Of a stretch of 64,000 nucleotides of DNA, positions 19,595-29,308 are shown piece by piece (within the stretch, counting starts at the first letter, position 1; every line of letters starts with the position of its first letter). The DNA is from Paraburkholderia aromaticivorans (lineage in GTDB: Bacteria > Pseudomonadota > Gammaproteobacteria > Burkholderiales > Burkholderiaceae): positions 124,001 through 188,000 of the forward strand of contig NZ_CP051514.1 of assembly GCF_012689525.1 (NCBI RefSeq), in the 5' to 3' direction. The notes beneath the pieces were generated by a model. The model ran no database searches, was not told the DNA's origin, and saw only the letters and a list, made by a program, of their open reading frames with translations. The position numbers and the translations under genes are program-made.

Positions 19595-20488
19595 ATGACG
19601 TTGCACCGTGTCGTCGTCGTCGGTGGCGGAGCAGGCGGCTTGGAACTGGTCACGCGCCTTGGACGTACGCTGGGCCGACGCGGCCAGGCGCAGATCACAC
19701 TCGTCGATGCACATCTGACGCACATCTGGAAGCCCCTGCTGCACGAAGTGGCAGCAGTCTCGCTGGATATGGCGGCAAACGAACCGAACTACATTGCGCA
19801 GGCGAAGTGGAATCACTTCGAATTCCAGATCGGACGGCTGCGCGGGCTCGACCGCGAACAGCGGCTGATCCAGATTTCGGCAACGCCAGGTGAGGGCGGC
19901 TCCGAGGTGGTGCCCGCGCGAACGCTCGGTTACGACAGCCTGGTGATCGCGGTGGGGAGCCGGACGAATGATTTCGGTACGGCGGGCGCAGCGCAGCATC
20001 AGCCGGGATCCGGGCTCCTACGTTTCTCAAGGAGATCGACGGGCTTGAGAGCAACCCTATCAACCAGCTTGTGGTGCGTCCGACGCTTCAGGCGACGCTG
20101 GACGACAACATATTTGCGCTGGGCGACTGTGCGGCCTGTCCCGCCGGTGACGGCAGGAATGTGCCGCCTCGTGCGCAGGCGGCACATCAGCAGGCATCGC
20201 TGCTGGCGAAGTCGCTGAAACTGTGTGTGGAGGGCAAAGGTCGCTTACCGGAGTATCGCTACCACGACTATGGTTCACTGGTATCGCTGTCCCGCTGTAG
20301 CGCGGTGGGCAACCCTGATGGGCAGCCTGTTGGGTAGTGTCAAGGTCGAGGGCTGGCTCGCGAGAGTGTTCTATATCTCGCTCTATCGCATGCACCAGGT
20401 CGCGCTCTATGGCGTCCTACGAACAGGACTGCTCATCGTGAGAGATCGCGTCGGACGGGGCACGGAACCGAGGCTGAAATTGCACTAA
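19595..20488 (+). pseudogene. ndh: type II NADH dehydrogenase, internally deleted and frameshifted
   Basis: The N-terminal NDH-2 part is recognisable from ATG 19595 (VVVVGGGAGGLELVTRLGR, the FAD-binding motif, to SLVIAVGSRTNDFGT). The text then jumps near 19994-20012 straight to the late segment FLKEIDGLESNPINQLVVRP...DDNIFALGDCAACP, in another frame. Roughly 150 residues holding the NADH-binding domain are gone. A second frameshift near 20313 (one extra C) separates GSLVSLSRCSAVGN from MGSLLGSVKVEGWLARVFYISLYRMHQVAL. A working gene would pass NADH electrons to quinone. This copy cannot encode an active enzyme. Confidence 0.9.
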
Positions 20489-20695
20489 CCATCGATGTCA
20501 GGGGCGACTATTCTGAAGGAGACGGAAGATGCAACAGGCCGTTCGGGTAGGAATGCATAGCAAATTGTGGATGTAGTCACCATGCAGGATTGGCCAGTCA
20601 TTCACAGGAAGTGAATTTCTTGAAGGCGCGGTGATGATGGCGGCTTCACATGCCAATACTAGTGCTGTACCACTGTCGACACCAGGTGGGTGAAT

Positions 20696-21226
20696 ATGAA
20701 AAGACCGACTGCTTCTTTCAGGGACAATCCGATGCCAAGCCGGCAGAGGCGCACGCTTCTGGGGGCCGTGCTGGCGTCCTATGTCGCATCGTTTGTCCCG
20801 TGGGCGGCTGCCCAGTCCCAACCAGCGGGATCAGTTGCGACTGCGCCGGACAGTTTCGTGCAGATATCGAAGCTCCTGACAGGACAGGCATCGCTTGATG
20901 CAATGCTGGCAGGGCGGCTGTACAGGGCACTGACTGCCGATGACGGCGGCTTCGGCGAGCAGCACCAGCGGCTGCTGGCCTACATCAACGACCACAAGGC
21001 CGATCCGATGCAGCTTCAGCAGATGCTGGACGCGGAGAAATCGGCACTTGCACCGGTGCCGAGGCGGATCGTGACGGCGTGGTACACGGGCATCGTCGGC
21101 GAAGGTGAGCGGGCCAGATGCATCGCGTTCGAGACGAACCTGCTGAATGTGATAACGGCCGACAAGCTCAAGCCGCCGAGTTACTCATACGGCGTGTATG
21201 GCAGCTGGGCAACGCAACCGGTCTGA
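20696..21226 (+). CDS. FAD-dependent sugar dehydrogenase small (gamma/Tat) subunit
   Basis: ATG 20696 is preceded by AGGTGG; the protein is 176 residues. A twin-arginine signal (SRQRRTLLGAVLASYVASF, cleavage after WAAA) leads a domain of the FAD-SLDH/sugar dehydrogenase small-subunit family: FVQISKLLTGQASLDAMLAGRLYRAL and RRIVTAWYTGIVGEGERARCIAFE, ending GVYGSWATQPV. In the Burkholderia FAD glucose dehydrogenase this subunit escorts the folded flavoprotein through Tat and remains bound. It starts the order gamma-alpha-beta, as in that enzyme. Confidence 0.87.
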   Translation: MKRPTASFRDNPMPSRQRRTLLGAVLASYVASFVPWAAAQSQPAGSVATAPDSFVQISKLLTGQASLDAMLAGRLYRALTADDGGFGEQHQRLLAYINDHKADPMQLQQMLDAEKSALAPVPRRIVTAWYTGIVGEGERARCIAFETNLLNVITADKLKPPSYSYGVYGSWATQPV

Positions 21227-21236
21227 GGAGAAGCAT

Positions 21237-22841
21237 ATGGCACAACAGGATTCGGCCGACGTCGTAGTGATCGGTTCTGGCATCTGTGGGGCGCTCGTGG
21301 CTGAGAGGCTGGTGAGGCAAGGGCGTTCGGTTCTGATTCTCGAAGCGGGTCCGCGCATCGATCGCGGCCAGATCACGGCCAACTACCGCAATTCGCCACG
21401 CAAGGGCGACTGGGTGGCGCCGTACTATCCGGGCACGGCCTGGGCGCCGCAGCCAATCTACCACCCAAAGGACAATGGTTATCTGGTACAGGCAGGCCCG
21501 TATCCGTATCCGGCCGAGTATCTTCGCGTGGTGGGCGGCACGACGTGGCACTGGGCTGCGCACGCATGGCGTGTACTTCCGAATGATCTGCGGCTCAAGA
21601 CACTATACGGCGTAGGCAAGGACTGGCCGGTCAGCTACGAGGATCTCGAGCCGTTCTATTACGAAGGGGAAGTCAAAATGGGGGTGTCGGGTGCGCCGAA
21701 CACCGGCTCGCCCCGCGTCAAGCCGTTCCCGATGGAGCCGGTGATCGAGCCGTGGGCGATGCGCCGGGTGCGGGAGCGTCTGGCCGCCGGTGGCTATCAG
21801 GTGGTCACCAACACGACAGCGCGCAACAGTCGCAACTACGACGGCCGCCCGGCCTGTTGCGGCAACAACAACTGCCAGCCGATCTGTCCGATCGATGCGC
21901 AGTACACGGGCGGCATTGCGGTGCAGGCGGCCGAGAAGGCAGGCGCGAAGGTGCTGCCCAACGCGGTCGTGTACCGCATCGAGCACGATGCGAGCGGCAG
22001 GATCATGGCGGTTCACTACTACGATCCGGACAAGGGCACACACCGGGTGACGGGCAAGATCTTCGTGCTGGCGGCGAACGGCATCGAGAGTCCGAAGCTG
22101 CTGCTGATGTCGGCAAGCGACAAATACCCGAACGGTCTGGCCAACAGCTCCGGGATGGTGGGCCGCCATCTGATGGATCACCCGAGCAGCTCGCTGACGT
22201 TCGACACGGATGAGGACGTGTGGCTAGGTCGCGGTCCGCAGAGTCCGTCGTCCATCAATACATTACGCGATGGGGCATTCCGCTCACAGTCTGCGGCGTT
22301 CCGTCTGGACTTCACGAACATCTCGCAGGTGCGCTCTGCCACCGAGGACCTGATTGCGGCGGGCGTGTACGGCGCGGAACTGGAAAAGCAGCTGCGCTAC
22401 CGCGCAGCGCGCCAGATGAACGTGAAGACGGTGCTCGAGGTGCTGCCCAATCCTGAGAACCGGGTGACGCTCAGTTCCCAGAAGGATGCGCTGGGCTTGC
22501 CCAAGCCGGAGGTTCATTACTCGCTGGACGACTATCTGCACCGGGGCGCGGCGATGGGCAAGGAGCACTTCGCGAAAATCGCCGAGCTGATGGGCGGCAC
22601 GAACCTGCGCTATACCCCTGACCGGCAATACGCGAACAACCAGCACATCACCGGGACAATGAGCATGGGCAACGATCCGAAGGATTCGGTGGTGGACGCG
22701 TTCGGGCGAACGCACGATCACGAGAACCTGTTCATCGCCAGCACCGGCGTGATGCCCACAGCGGCCACGGTGAACTCGACGCTCACGGGTGTGGCGCTGG
22801 GCCTGCGCACGGCCGAGCACATCCACGCGACGACGACCTGA
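21237..22841 (+). CDS. GMC flavoprotein, FAD-glucose-dehydrogenase-type catalytic subunit
   Basis: ATG 21237 follows GAGGAG; the protein is 534 residues. It has GSGICG for FAD near residues 13-18. A cysteine cluster ACCGNNNCQPICPID at about residues 206-220 has the pattern of the iron-sulfur site in the Burkholderia FAD glucose dehydrogenase alpha subunit. The GMC C-terminal HxxGTMSMGNDP and ATGVMPTAATVNSTLT regions carry the catalytic His. It oxidises an aldose or polyol in the periplasm and passes electrons through its FeS cluster to the cytochrome encoded next. The substrate is inferred as glucose-like. Confidence 0.9.
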   Translation: MAQQDSADVVVIGSGICGALVAERLVRQGRSVLILEAGPRIDRGQITANYRNSPRKGDWVAPYYPGTAWAPQPIYHPKDNGYLVQAGPYPYPAEYLRVVGGTTWHWAAHAWRVLPNDLRLKTLYGVGKDWPVSYEDLEPFYYEGEVKMGVSGAPNTGSPRVKPFPMEPVIEPWAMRRVRERLAAGGYQVVTNTTARNSRNYDGRPACCGNNNCQPICPIDAQYTGGIAVQAAEKAGAKVLPNAVVYRIEHDASGRIMAVHYYDPDKGTHRVTGKIFVLAANGIESPKLLLMSASDKYPNGLANSSGMVGRHLMDHPSSSLTFDTDEDVWLGRGPQSPSSINTLRDGAFRSQSAAFRLDFTNISQVRSATEDLIAAGVYGAELEKQLRYRAARQMNVKTVLEVLPNPENRVTLSSQKDALGLPKPEVHYSLDDYLHRGAAMGKEHFAKIAELMGGTNLRYTPDRQYANNQHITGTMSMGNDPKDSVVDAFGRTHDHENLFIASTGVMPTAATVNSTLTGVALGLRTAEHIHATTT

Positions 22842-22855
22842 AGGAGCGGCTCGCC

Positions 22856-24289
22856 ATGAAACCGATCGAACGGGTGTACTTCTGGGGCCGGCTTGCGCTG
22901 TGCGTGCTGACCGCGTTGACGGGGCTGGCGGCGATGTGCGAAACCGCGCATGCAGCGGATCCGACCAGCGCCGACACCGCGGCGCAGCTCAAACGCGGCC
23001 AGTATCTCGCCACCGCGGGCGACTGCGTGGCCTGCCACACGGCTCCCCAGGGCAAGCCGTTTGCGGGTGGCCTGCCGCTGGCGACGCCGCTGGGCAAGAT
23101 CATCTCGACGAACATCACGCCGTCGAAGACGGCTGGTATCGGCAACTATACGTATGCGGACTTCTCCGATGCGGTGCGCAAGGGCATCCGTGCCGACGGC
23201 GCGCACCTGTATCCGGCCATGCCGTACACCTCGTATGCGCAGATCACCGACGACGACATGAAGGCGCTGTATGCGTACTTCATGCAGGGCGTGACGCCGG
23301 TGGATGACGCCGCGCCCGCGACGTCGCTACCGTTCCCGTTCAATATCCGGCTGTCGATGGCGGGATGGAACATGCTGTTTCTGGATACGAAGCCGTTCGA
23401 GGCGGATCCGACGAAGAGCGCGGAGTGGAATCGCGGGGCGTATCTGGTGAAGGGGCTCGCGCACTGTAGCACGTGCCACAGTCCGCGCAACGCGCTGATG
23501 GCAGAGGAGAGTTCGCAGGACCTGGCCGGCGGGGCAGTGGGGACGTGGGTTGCACCGAACATCACGTCGGACGCCAATAGCGGCGTGGGGGCGTGGAGCG
23601 AGGCGGATCTGGCGAGCTATATGCGCACGGGTCACGCGATTGACAAGGCACAGGCGGCCGGCCCGATGGCCGAGGCGGTAGACAACAGCCTGCGGCATCT
23701 GAACGACGCGGACCTGAAGGCGATGGCGGTGTACCTGAAGACGGTGCCGGCGATTCATCAGGCGGCGGACACGCAACCGCCGGGCACGTGGGGCAAGCCG
23801 GTCAGCGATCTGGAGGACGTGCGCGGGGTGGCATGGCCAGCGGACGCGAACCAGCTCAGCGGCGCGCAGCTATACGACGGCTACTGCGCAACTTGCCATC
23901 AGGCGAAGGGCCAGGGGGCGAGCGACGGCGGACTGCCGTCGCTGTTTCATAACACGGCGCTGGGCCGCACCAACACGAATAACCTCGTGATGGTGATGCT
24001 CGATGGCGTGCATCGTCAGGCGGACACCCCTGACATGCTGATGCCGGGATTTTCAGACCTGCTTACTGACCAGCAGATCGCCACGCTGGGCAGCTATCTG
24101 CTCAAACAGTACGGCAATGCCAATGCGACGGTCACCGTCGAGCAGGTCAGGACGCTGCGCGCCGGCGGGGAATCGTCTTCGCTGGTGGGGCTCGCGCGGG
24201 CGGGAATCGTCATCGCGGCGCTCATTGTCATCGGCATTGTTGTGCTGCTTGTCGTACGTCGTTCGCGCAGACACGTACGCACAGCCTGA
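22856..24289 (+). CDS. triheme cytochrome c subunit with C-terminal membrane anchor
   Basis: This 477-residue protein has a signal peptide ending ETAHA, three haem motifs CVACH, CSTCH and CATCH, and a C-terminal transmembrane helix (IVIAALIVIGIVVLLVV) followed by basic residues. It is the beta subunit that anchors the dehydrogenase to the inner membrane and reduces ubiquinone. AAGGAG precedes the ATG. It lies 14 bp after the catalytic subunit. Confidence 0.93.
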   Translation: MKPIERVYFWGRLALCVLTALTGLAAMCETAHAADPTSADTAAQLKRGQYLATAGDCVACHTAPQGKPFAGGLPLATPLGKIISTNITPSKTAGIGNYTYADFSDAVRKGIRADGAHLYPAMPYTSYAQITDDDMKALYAYFMQGVTPVDDAAPATSLPFPFNIRLSMAGWNMLFLDTKPFEADPTKSAEWNRGAYLVKGLAHCSTCHSPRNALMAEESSQDLAGGAVGTWVAPNITSDANSGVGAWSEADLASYMRTGHAIDKAQAAGPMAEAVDNSLRHLNDADLKAMAVYLKTVPAIHQAADTQPPGTWGKPVSDLEDVRGVAWPADANQLSGAQLYDGYCATCHQAKGQGASDGGLPSLFHNTALGRTNTNNLVMVMLDGVHRQADTPDMLMPGFSDLLTDQQIATLGSYLLKQYGNANATVTVEQVRTLRAGGESSSLVGLARAGIVIAALIVIGIVVLLVVRRSRRHVRTA

Positions 24290-24355
24290 CATCAGATTCG
24301 TACTGTCATTGTAAAAAACTGATTGAAACAAACCCGTCGAGTGGAGGAAGCCAGC

Positions 24356-25531
24356 ATGAGTTCGATACAGTCGCGCATCAAGGTCATCGGTGCAATGCTG
24401 GCAGTGTCAGCAGCATTGCCCGTGTTTGCACAAAGCAGCGTGACGCTGTATGGCGTGGTCGACGACGCCATTACCTACGTGAATAACCAGCTGGGTCATT
24501 CCAACGTGTATCTGCGGCAGGGCAACCTGTATTCGTCGCGCTTCGGCTTTCGAGGGTCCGAGGACCTGGGCGGAGGGCTCGCTGCGATCTTCGATCTGCA
24601 GGAAGGATTTGATCCGAACAGTGGCGCTCAGTCGTCTTCGGGGCTCGCCTTCAACCGCCAGGCTTTTGTCGGCCTGCAGGACAGACAGTTCGGCACACTG
24701 ACGTTCGGCCGCCAGTACACACCGTACTACCAGTTTGTGGGGCCGCTCGGACCGGTTGCCTATCTGACAGGCGCGACCGGGGCGCATCCCGGGGATCTGG
24801 ACGGACTGGACACGACCATACGGGCGAACAGTTCAGCGGTGTACACGTCGCCGACCTTCTACGGTTTCAGGATCAGCGGCATGTACGGATTCGGAGGGGT
24901 GCCCGGCAGCTGGCAAAGCGGCAGCACCATCAGCGCAGCGGGCCGTTATGATGCGGGACCGCTTGCTGTCGGGGTTGGCTACCTGTTGATGCATAACACC
25001 GGGGCAACGGGCGGCCTGTCACCTAACGCAAGCGCATCATATGGCGTCTCCGCGATCAACTCCGGCTACGTGTCGGCCAGTTCGGTGCAACATATCGCTG
25101 CGGCAGCCAATTACACGCTCGGCAGCATGTTGTTCGGTCTGAATTATTCGAATGTGCAGTTCCACCCGGGTAACAACTCGTTGTTCACCGACACGGCCGT
25201 GTTTAATACCTACGGAGCGGTAGTCCGCTATGCCGTCGGCCAGGTGTTCGACGTCGCAGGAGGCTACAGCTACACGCGCGCGTCGTCGGCGAACGGTATC
25301 GATGATCCGGCGAAGTACCATCAGGTGTCGCTCAAGGAAGCGTATCACCTCTCCAAGCGCACCACAGTCTACGCGTTGCAAGTCTGGCAGCATGCCAGCG
25401 GACGTACGTTGGCGGCCGCCGGAGCCGGCATTATCGATGCGCGGCCCGCTGTTGGCGACCTCGAGAATGCGACGCCTTCGTCGACGGCGAACCAGATTGC
25501 GGTGCTACTTGGTTTAGCGGTCAGCTTCTAG
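24356..25531 (+). CDS. Gram-negative porin
   Basis: ATG 24356 follows GGAGGAAG; the precursor is 391 residues with a signal ending PVFA and mature SSVTLYGVVDDAITYVN. It has the porin core SRFGFRGSEDLGGGLAAIFDLQ and FGRQYTP, and ends in a phenylalanine (LGLAVSF). It is an outer-membrane channel placed as the last gene of the sugar-dehydrogenase cluster, 66 bp after the cytochrome gene, so uptake of that enzyme's substrate is the natural guess. It is less like the other two porins of the window than those are to each other. Confidence 0.9.
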   Translation: MSSIQSRIKVIGAMLAVSAALPVFAQSSVTLYGVVDDAITYVNNQLGHSNVYLRQGNLYSSRFGFRGSEDLGGGLAAIFDLQEGFDPNSGAQSSSGLAFNRQAFVGLQDRQFGTLTFGRQYTPYYQFVGPLGPVAYLTGATGAHPGDLDGLDTTIRANSSAVYTSPTFYGFRISGMYGFGGVPGSWQSGSTISAAGRYDAGPLAVGVGYLLMHNTGATGGLSPNASASYGVSAINSGYVSASSVQHIAAAANYTLGSMLFGLNYSNVQFHPGNNSLFTDTAVFNTYGAVVRYAVGQVFDVAGGYSYTRASSANGIDDPAKYHQVSLKEAYHLSKRTTVYALQVWQHASGRTLAAAGAGIIDARPAVGDLENATPSSTANQIAVLLGLAVSF

Positions 25532-25615
25532 GCCGCCACAGGAAAGCGACTTCACGCCCCGGCTGTATGGCCTGCTACCAGACGTGGCGTTCTTCTGATC
25601 AGAATCGCCATCTTT

Positions 25616-26128
25616 ATGAAGGCCTGGGTGCAGGACTTGAGGATGGACTGTTCGCGGAAGGCACGGGTGCGGATCATGGCGAGTCTGAACGAACTGCGTT
25701 TCACGATTTGCACCGTGCTGGTGCCGGCAGCTGTGAACTGGCGCCGGATCAGCGACGCGGTACTTATGCGGTACGGACTGTCTGGCGCCACAGCGGCGCC
25801 CCTGCTGATGATCGCCAGTCTGGGCGACGGCATCCATCTGGTTACGGTTGCCGAACATCTGGGGCTTGGAACGTCGGCGCTCGTCCGTACGCTTGATCGG
25901 CTCTGCGCAGCGGGCCTGGTCGACCGGACCTCTGATGAAGCCGACCATCGGGCGAAAGTTCTATTTCTGACCCACAAGGGTGTCGAGACGGCTGAGGCGG
26001 CCAGGAATGCGCTGATCGTGCTGGAAGCCGACACCTTCATCGGTTGCAGCCGGGCGGAGCTTGAAGCCGCGATGCGCGTCCTGGAGGCGGCTGCCGGAAT
26101 GGGGCGTGGGTCTGGCGAAGCGGGGTGA
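25616..26128 (+). CDS. MarR-family transcriptional regulator
   Basis: This frame of up to 170 residues has alternative starts at 25643 and 25676 (MASLNELRF). Family similarity begins at the latter, and none has a clear ribosome site. The winged helix-turn-helix is plain: LVTVAEHLGLGTSALVRTLDRLCAAGLVDRTSDEADHRAKVLFLTHKG. It sits 6 bp before the efflux-pump operon on the same strand and most likely represses it until an aromatic or phenolic ligand binds, as for MarR-type regulators of FusC/Aae pumps. That control is inferred. Confidence 0.83.
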   Translation: MKAWVQDLRMDCSRKARVRIMASLNELRFTICTVLVPAAVNWRRISDAVLMRYGLSGATAAPLLMIASLGDGIHLVTVAEHLGLGTSALVRTLDRLCAAGLVDRTSDEADHRAKVLFLTHKGVETAEAARNALIVLEADTFIGCSRAELEAAMRVLEAAAGMGRGSGEAG

Positions 26129-26134
26129 TATCAG

Positions 26135-28186
26135 ATGAACTGGCCATCGGGTCGCGACTGGCTGTTTTCCTTGAAGACCTTTGGTGCTGCGACCGTCGCG
26201 CTGTACCTCGCGTTCTTTTTTGCGTTGCCTCGCCCGTACTGGGCGATGTCCAGCGTCTATATCGTCTCGAGTCCGCTGCTGGGGGCGACCCGCTCGAAGG
26301 CGTTGTACCGCGCGGCTGGCACGTTGCTGGGCGCCACCGCCGCCGTGGCGTTCGTGCCACCTTTTGTACAGACGCCGCTGCTTTTCAGCCTGATCGCGTC
26401 TATCTGGACCGGCACTCTGCTGTTTCTCGGCATATCGGATCGCACCGCGCGGGCCTACGTCTTTCTGCTCGCGGGCTACTCGTTGCCGCTGATTGCGCTT
26501 CCCACCATCGCGACGCCCGAGCGCATTTTCGATGTGGCTGTCGCGCGCAGCGAAGAAATCCTGCTGGGCATCCTGTGCGCCAGTGTGTTTAGCGGGTCGT
26601 TATTTCCAAGCAGGATTGCGCCGGTGCTCGCGGAAAACACCACCGGGTGGTTCCGGGACGCGGCTGCCACCGCGCGGGCCTATCTGATGGGGCAGCCTAC
26701 CGGCAAAGATGTGTCCGCCCGAAGGCAACGGCTGGCCGCAACGGTCAACGGCCTCGAGGTGACACTGAGCCAGCTCACCTACGACGACGTGTCGCCTGTC
26801 GTGCTGGAAAACGCCCGGGCATTGCGGGGGAGAATGGCCGTGCTGTTGCCCGTCAGTTCCGCACTGGTGGATCCGATCCTCGCGCTACGTGGCTTGCCGC
26901 AGGCCTGGAGCCCACAGCTCGATGCGCTGATCGCGCGGACTGGCGCATGGATCGGGACTTGGGAAGAGGGGCTGTCGGGTGCGACAGCCGACGAACTGCG
27001 CGCGGAACTGGTCCGGCTCGAGCCGCCGGTCGATTCGCTGGCGCAATGGTCCCCCGCGCTGCAGTCAGTCATTCTCTGGCGCCTTCGGCAGTTGATCGAC
27101 CTTTGGCAGGACTGCTGCACCCTGCGGCAGACGTGGGCCGATCCACGCGCGCCGGCCTGGCAGCCGCGTTTTCTACACTGGCGTCTGGGCGGTTCCACGC
27201 CGTATTTCGATCGTGGCCTGATGGTTTTCCAGGCGGGCTCTGCCGTGCTCGCCATCTTCTTTGCCTGCGCGCTGTGGATCCTGTCCGGCTGGCAGTACGG
27301 CGCAGGGATGGTGTCGATGGTGGCCGTCGCGTGCAGTCTCTTTGCTTCGCTCGATGAGCCTGCGCCAAAGGTCTTCGGCATGTTTGCCTGGACCTCGGTG
27401 AGCGTCGTGATTGCCGGTGTCTATCTATTCGCGATCCTGCCGCTCGTGCATGATTTCCCGATGCTGATCCTGCTGCTGGCCATCCCGTTTGTCAGCGCTG
27501 GCACGTTGATGGCGCAGCCGCGGTTCAATGCGGCAGCCATGACCATTGCGATCAATGTCGCTTCGTTCGTGAGCCTTCAGGATGCGTACGACGCCGACTT
27601 TCTGACTTTCATGAACGGCAATATTGCCGGACCGATAGGTCTTTTCCTGGCGTATCAGTGGATGCGTGTGACGCGTCCGTTCGGCGCAGAGATGTCAGTG
27701 AGACGCCTGACCGTTTCAGGCTGGTCGGATGTGGCGGCGGCAGCCTCCCCCGCCGCGGATTTGCACCCTCGGGAACTCGCCTCAAGGATGCTGGACCGGA
27801 CCATGCAGTTGCAGCCGCGTGTTGCGGCCGCGGAAGACAATCAACGCCCTTCGGTGGATAGCTTTCGCGAACTGCGAGCCGGCCTCAATGCACTCGATCT
27901 GCGCGTGCATCTCGGCCGCATGCGCGCCGACGGCATGCAGCTCGTCGAGGACGTGCTCGAAGGCCTGCACGCCCACTTTGTGAACTGTGTGCAGGCCCGT
28001 AGGCGTGTGCCGGTTCCTGAGACCTTGCTGCCCAGGATCGAAGCGGCGTTTGCCTATGCAGCTTCGCCTGACATCGCCCGTTATTCGCGTGATCCGGTGC
28101 ATTTCCTGGTCGGTCTGAAACTGTCGCTGTTTCCGGCCCGTTTCGTCTCCGTAATCGCGGCGGCGTCCGCGTCACGGTCTACCTAG
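26135..28186 (+). CDS. FusC/AaeB-like inner-membrane efflux subunit
   Basis: This 683-residue protein has two blocks of transmembrane helices (about residues 10-170 and 360-500) separated and followed by soluble parts, the layout of the aromatic acid exporter AaeB/FusC family. Recognisable stretches include PRPYWAMSSVYIVSSPLLGATRSKALYRAAGTLLG and FLAYQWMRVTRPFG. It works with a DUF1656 protein, an HlyD-type adaptor and a NodT outer-membrane factor encoded directly after it. The complex probably exports weak acids, phenolics or fusaric-acid-like compounds. Confidence 0.88.
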   Translation: MNWPSGRDWLFSLKTFGAATVALYLAFFFALPRPYWAMSSVYIVSSPLLGATRSKALYRAAGTLLGATAAVAFVPPFVQTPLLFSLIASIWTGTLLFLGISDRTARAYVFLLAGYSLPLIALPTIATPERIFDVAVARSEEILLGILCASVFSGSLFPSRIAPVLAENTTGWFRDAAATARAYLMGQPTGKDVSARRQRLAATVNGLEVTLSQLTYDDVSPVVLENARALRGRMAVLLPVSSALVDPILALRGLPQAWSPQLDALIARTGAWIGTWEEGLSGATADELRAELVRLEPPVDSLAQWSPALQSVILWRLRQLIDLWQDCCTLRQTWADPRAPAWQPRFLHWRLGGSTPYFDRGLMVFQAGSAVLAIFFACALWILSGWQYGAGMVSMVAVACSLFASLDEPAPKVFGMFAWTSVSVVIAGVYLFAILPLVHDFPMLILLLAIPFVSAGTLMAQPRFNAAAMTIAINVASFVSLQDAYDADFLTFMNGNIAGPIGLFLAYQWMRVTRPFGAEMSVRRLTVSGWSDVAAAASPAADLHPRELASRMLDRTMQLQPRVAAAEDNQRPSVDSFRELRAGLNALDLRVHLGRMRADGMQLVEDVLEGLHAHFVNCVQARRRVPVPETLLPRIEAAFAYAASPDIARYSRDPVHFLVGLKLSLFPARFVSVIAAASASRST

Positions 28187-28208
28187 CGCCCGGCCTGCGG
28201 AGGCGATC

Positions 28209-28418
28209 GTGTTCAAGGATATCGATATCGTCGGTGTATTCGTGCCTGCGGTGGCAGGATTGATGTTCGTTTCCTGGTGCGTCTTTATCGTGCTGCGCAG
28301 GGTGCTTGTCCGAACCGGCTTTTACCGGCTCGTATGGCACCGTTCGCTGCTCGACCTGGGCCTGTACGTGATGGTGCTTGGCGCGGTTGTATCCGCGTCC
28401 CGATGGGTCGGGAAATGA
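28209..28418 (+). CDS. AaeX-like DUF1656 small membrane protein
   Basis: GTG 28209 follows GGAGGC; the protein is 69 residues. It has two transmembrane helices and the DUF1656 pattern (VFVPAVAGLMFVSWCVFIVLRRVLVRTGFYRLVWHRSLLDLGLYV). It is always found between AaeB and AaeA type genes and its role is unknown. Its stop overlaps the start of the adaptor gene. Confidence 0.88.
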   Translation: MFKDIDIVGVFVPAVAGLMFVSWCVFIVLRRVLVRTGFYRLVWHRSLLDLGLYVMVLGAVVSASRWVGK

Positions 28419-29308
28419 GGAAATCCCTGTTCTCCTTCGCGCAGATCCTGCTGACCGTGATCGTGGTGCTGGTCGCGGCAGCGGTGCTATGGCACGTGGT
28501 CAGCTACTACATGTTTTCACCATGGACGCGTGACGGCCGCGTTCGTGCGGACGTCGTGCAGGTGGCGCCGGACGTGTCGGGGCTGATCACCAGCGTGACC
28601 GTTACCGACAATGAGCCTGTCACGCATGGGCAGGTGCTGTTCGTCATCGATCAGGCGCGCTACGCATTGGCGCTGCAGGAAGCGAAGGCAACTGCCGGGC
28701 AACGCGACGCCACCCTCGCGCAGGCGCGGCGTGAATATGGGCGCAACCGTAACCTTGGCGAACTGGTGGCTCACGAGACGCTCGAAGAAAGTCTGACAAA
28801 AATGCAGCAGGCGCAGGCTTCACTCGATGAAGCCCATGTTGCGATCGGCGTGGCCCAGCTGAACCTGGACCGTACCGTGATCGTCAGTCCGGTGGATGGA
28901 TATCTGAATGACCGGGCGCCACGCCTGGGTGAATTCGTGACGGCGGGGCGCCCGGTACTATCGGTGGTCGATACCACGTCATTTCACGTGGACGGTTATT
29001 TTGAGGAAACCAAGCTTCGTCACATCGGGCTCGGGCAAAAGGCCACCATCGAGCTGATGGGTGAGACCATTGTCCTGCATGGTCACGTGCGCAGCATCGC
29101 GGCGGGTATTGAAGACCGCGACCGCGACCAGGGCCGCAACCTGTTGCCCGATGTGAATCCCGCATTCAGCTGGGTGCGTCTCGCGCAGCGCATTCCGGTC
29201 AGCATCGCGCTCGATGATGTGCCGGCTGGCTTTCTCATGATTGCCGGCCGGACGGCCACCGTATCGATTGACCAGCCAGACGATCGAGCCCATGGCGACG
29301 GGCGATGA
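28415..29308 (+). CDS. HlyD/AaeA-type periplasmic adaptor
   Basis: ATG 28415 overlaps the previous stop (ATGA); ATG 28403 is a possible alternative. The 297-residue protein has an N-terminal membrane anchor (SFAQILLTVIVVLVAAAVLWHVV). It is followed by the lipoyl/barrel-sandwich halves WTRDGRVRADVVQVAPDVSGLI and VIVSPVDGYLNDRAPRLGEFV, with a coiled hairpin between them and VDGYFEETKLRHI. It bridges the inner-membrane pump and the outer-membrane channel in the periplasm. Confidence 0.9.
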   Translation: MRKSLFSFAQILLTVIVVLVAAAVLWHVVSYYMFSPWTRDGRVRADVVQVAPDVSGLITSVTVTDNEPVTHGQVLFVIDQARYALALQEAKATAGQRDATLAQARREYGRNRNLGELVAHETLEESLTKMQQAQASLDEAHVAIGVAQLNLDRTVIVSPVDGYLNDRAPRLGEFVTAGRPVLSVVDTTSFHVDGYFEETKLRHIGLGQKATIELMGETIVLHGHVRSIAAGIEDRDRDQGRNLLPDVNPAFSWVRLAQRIPVSIALDDVPAGFLMIAGRTATVSIDQPDDRAHGDGR

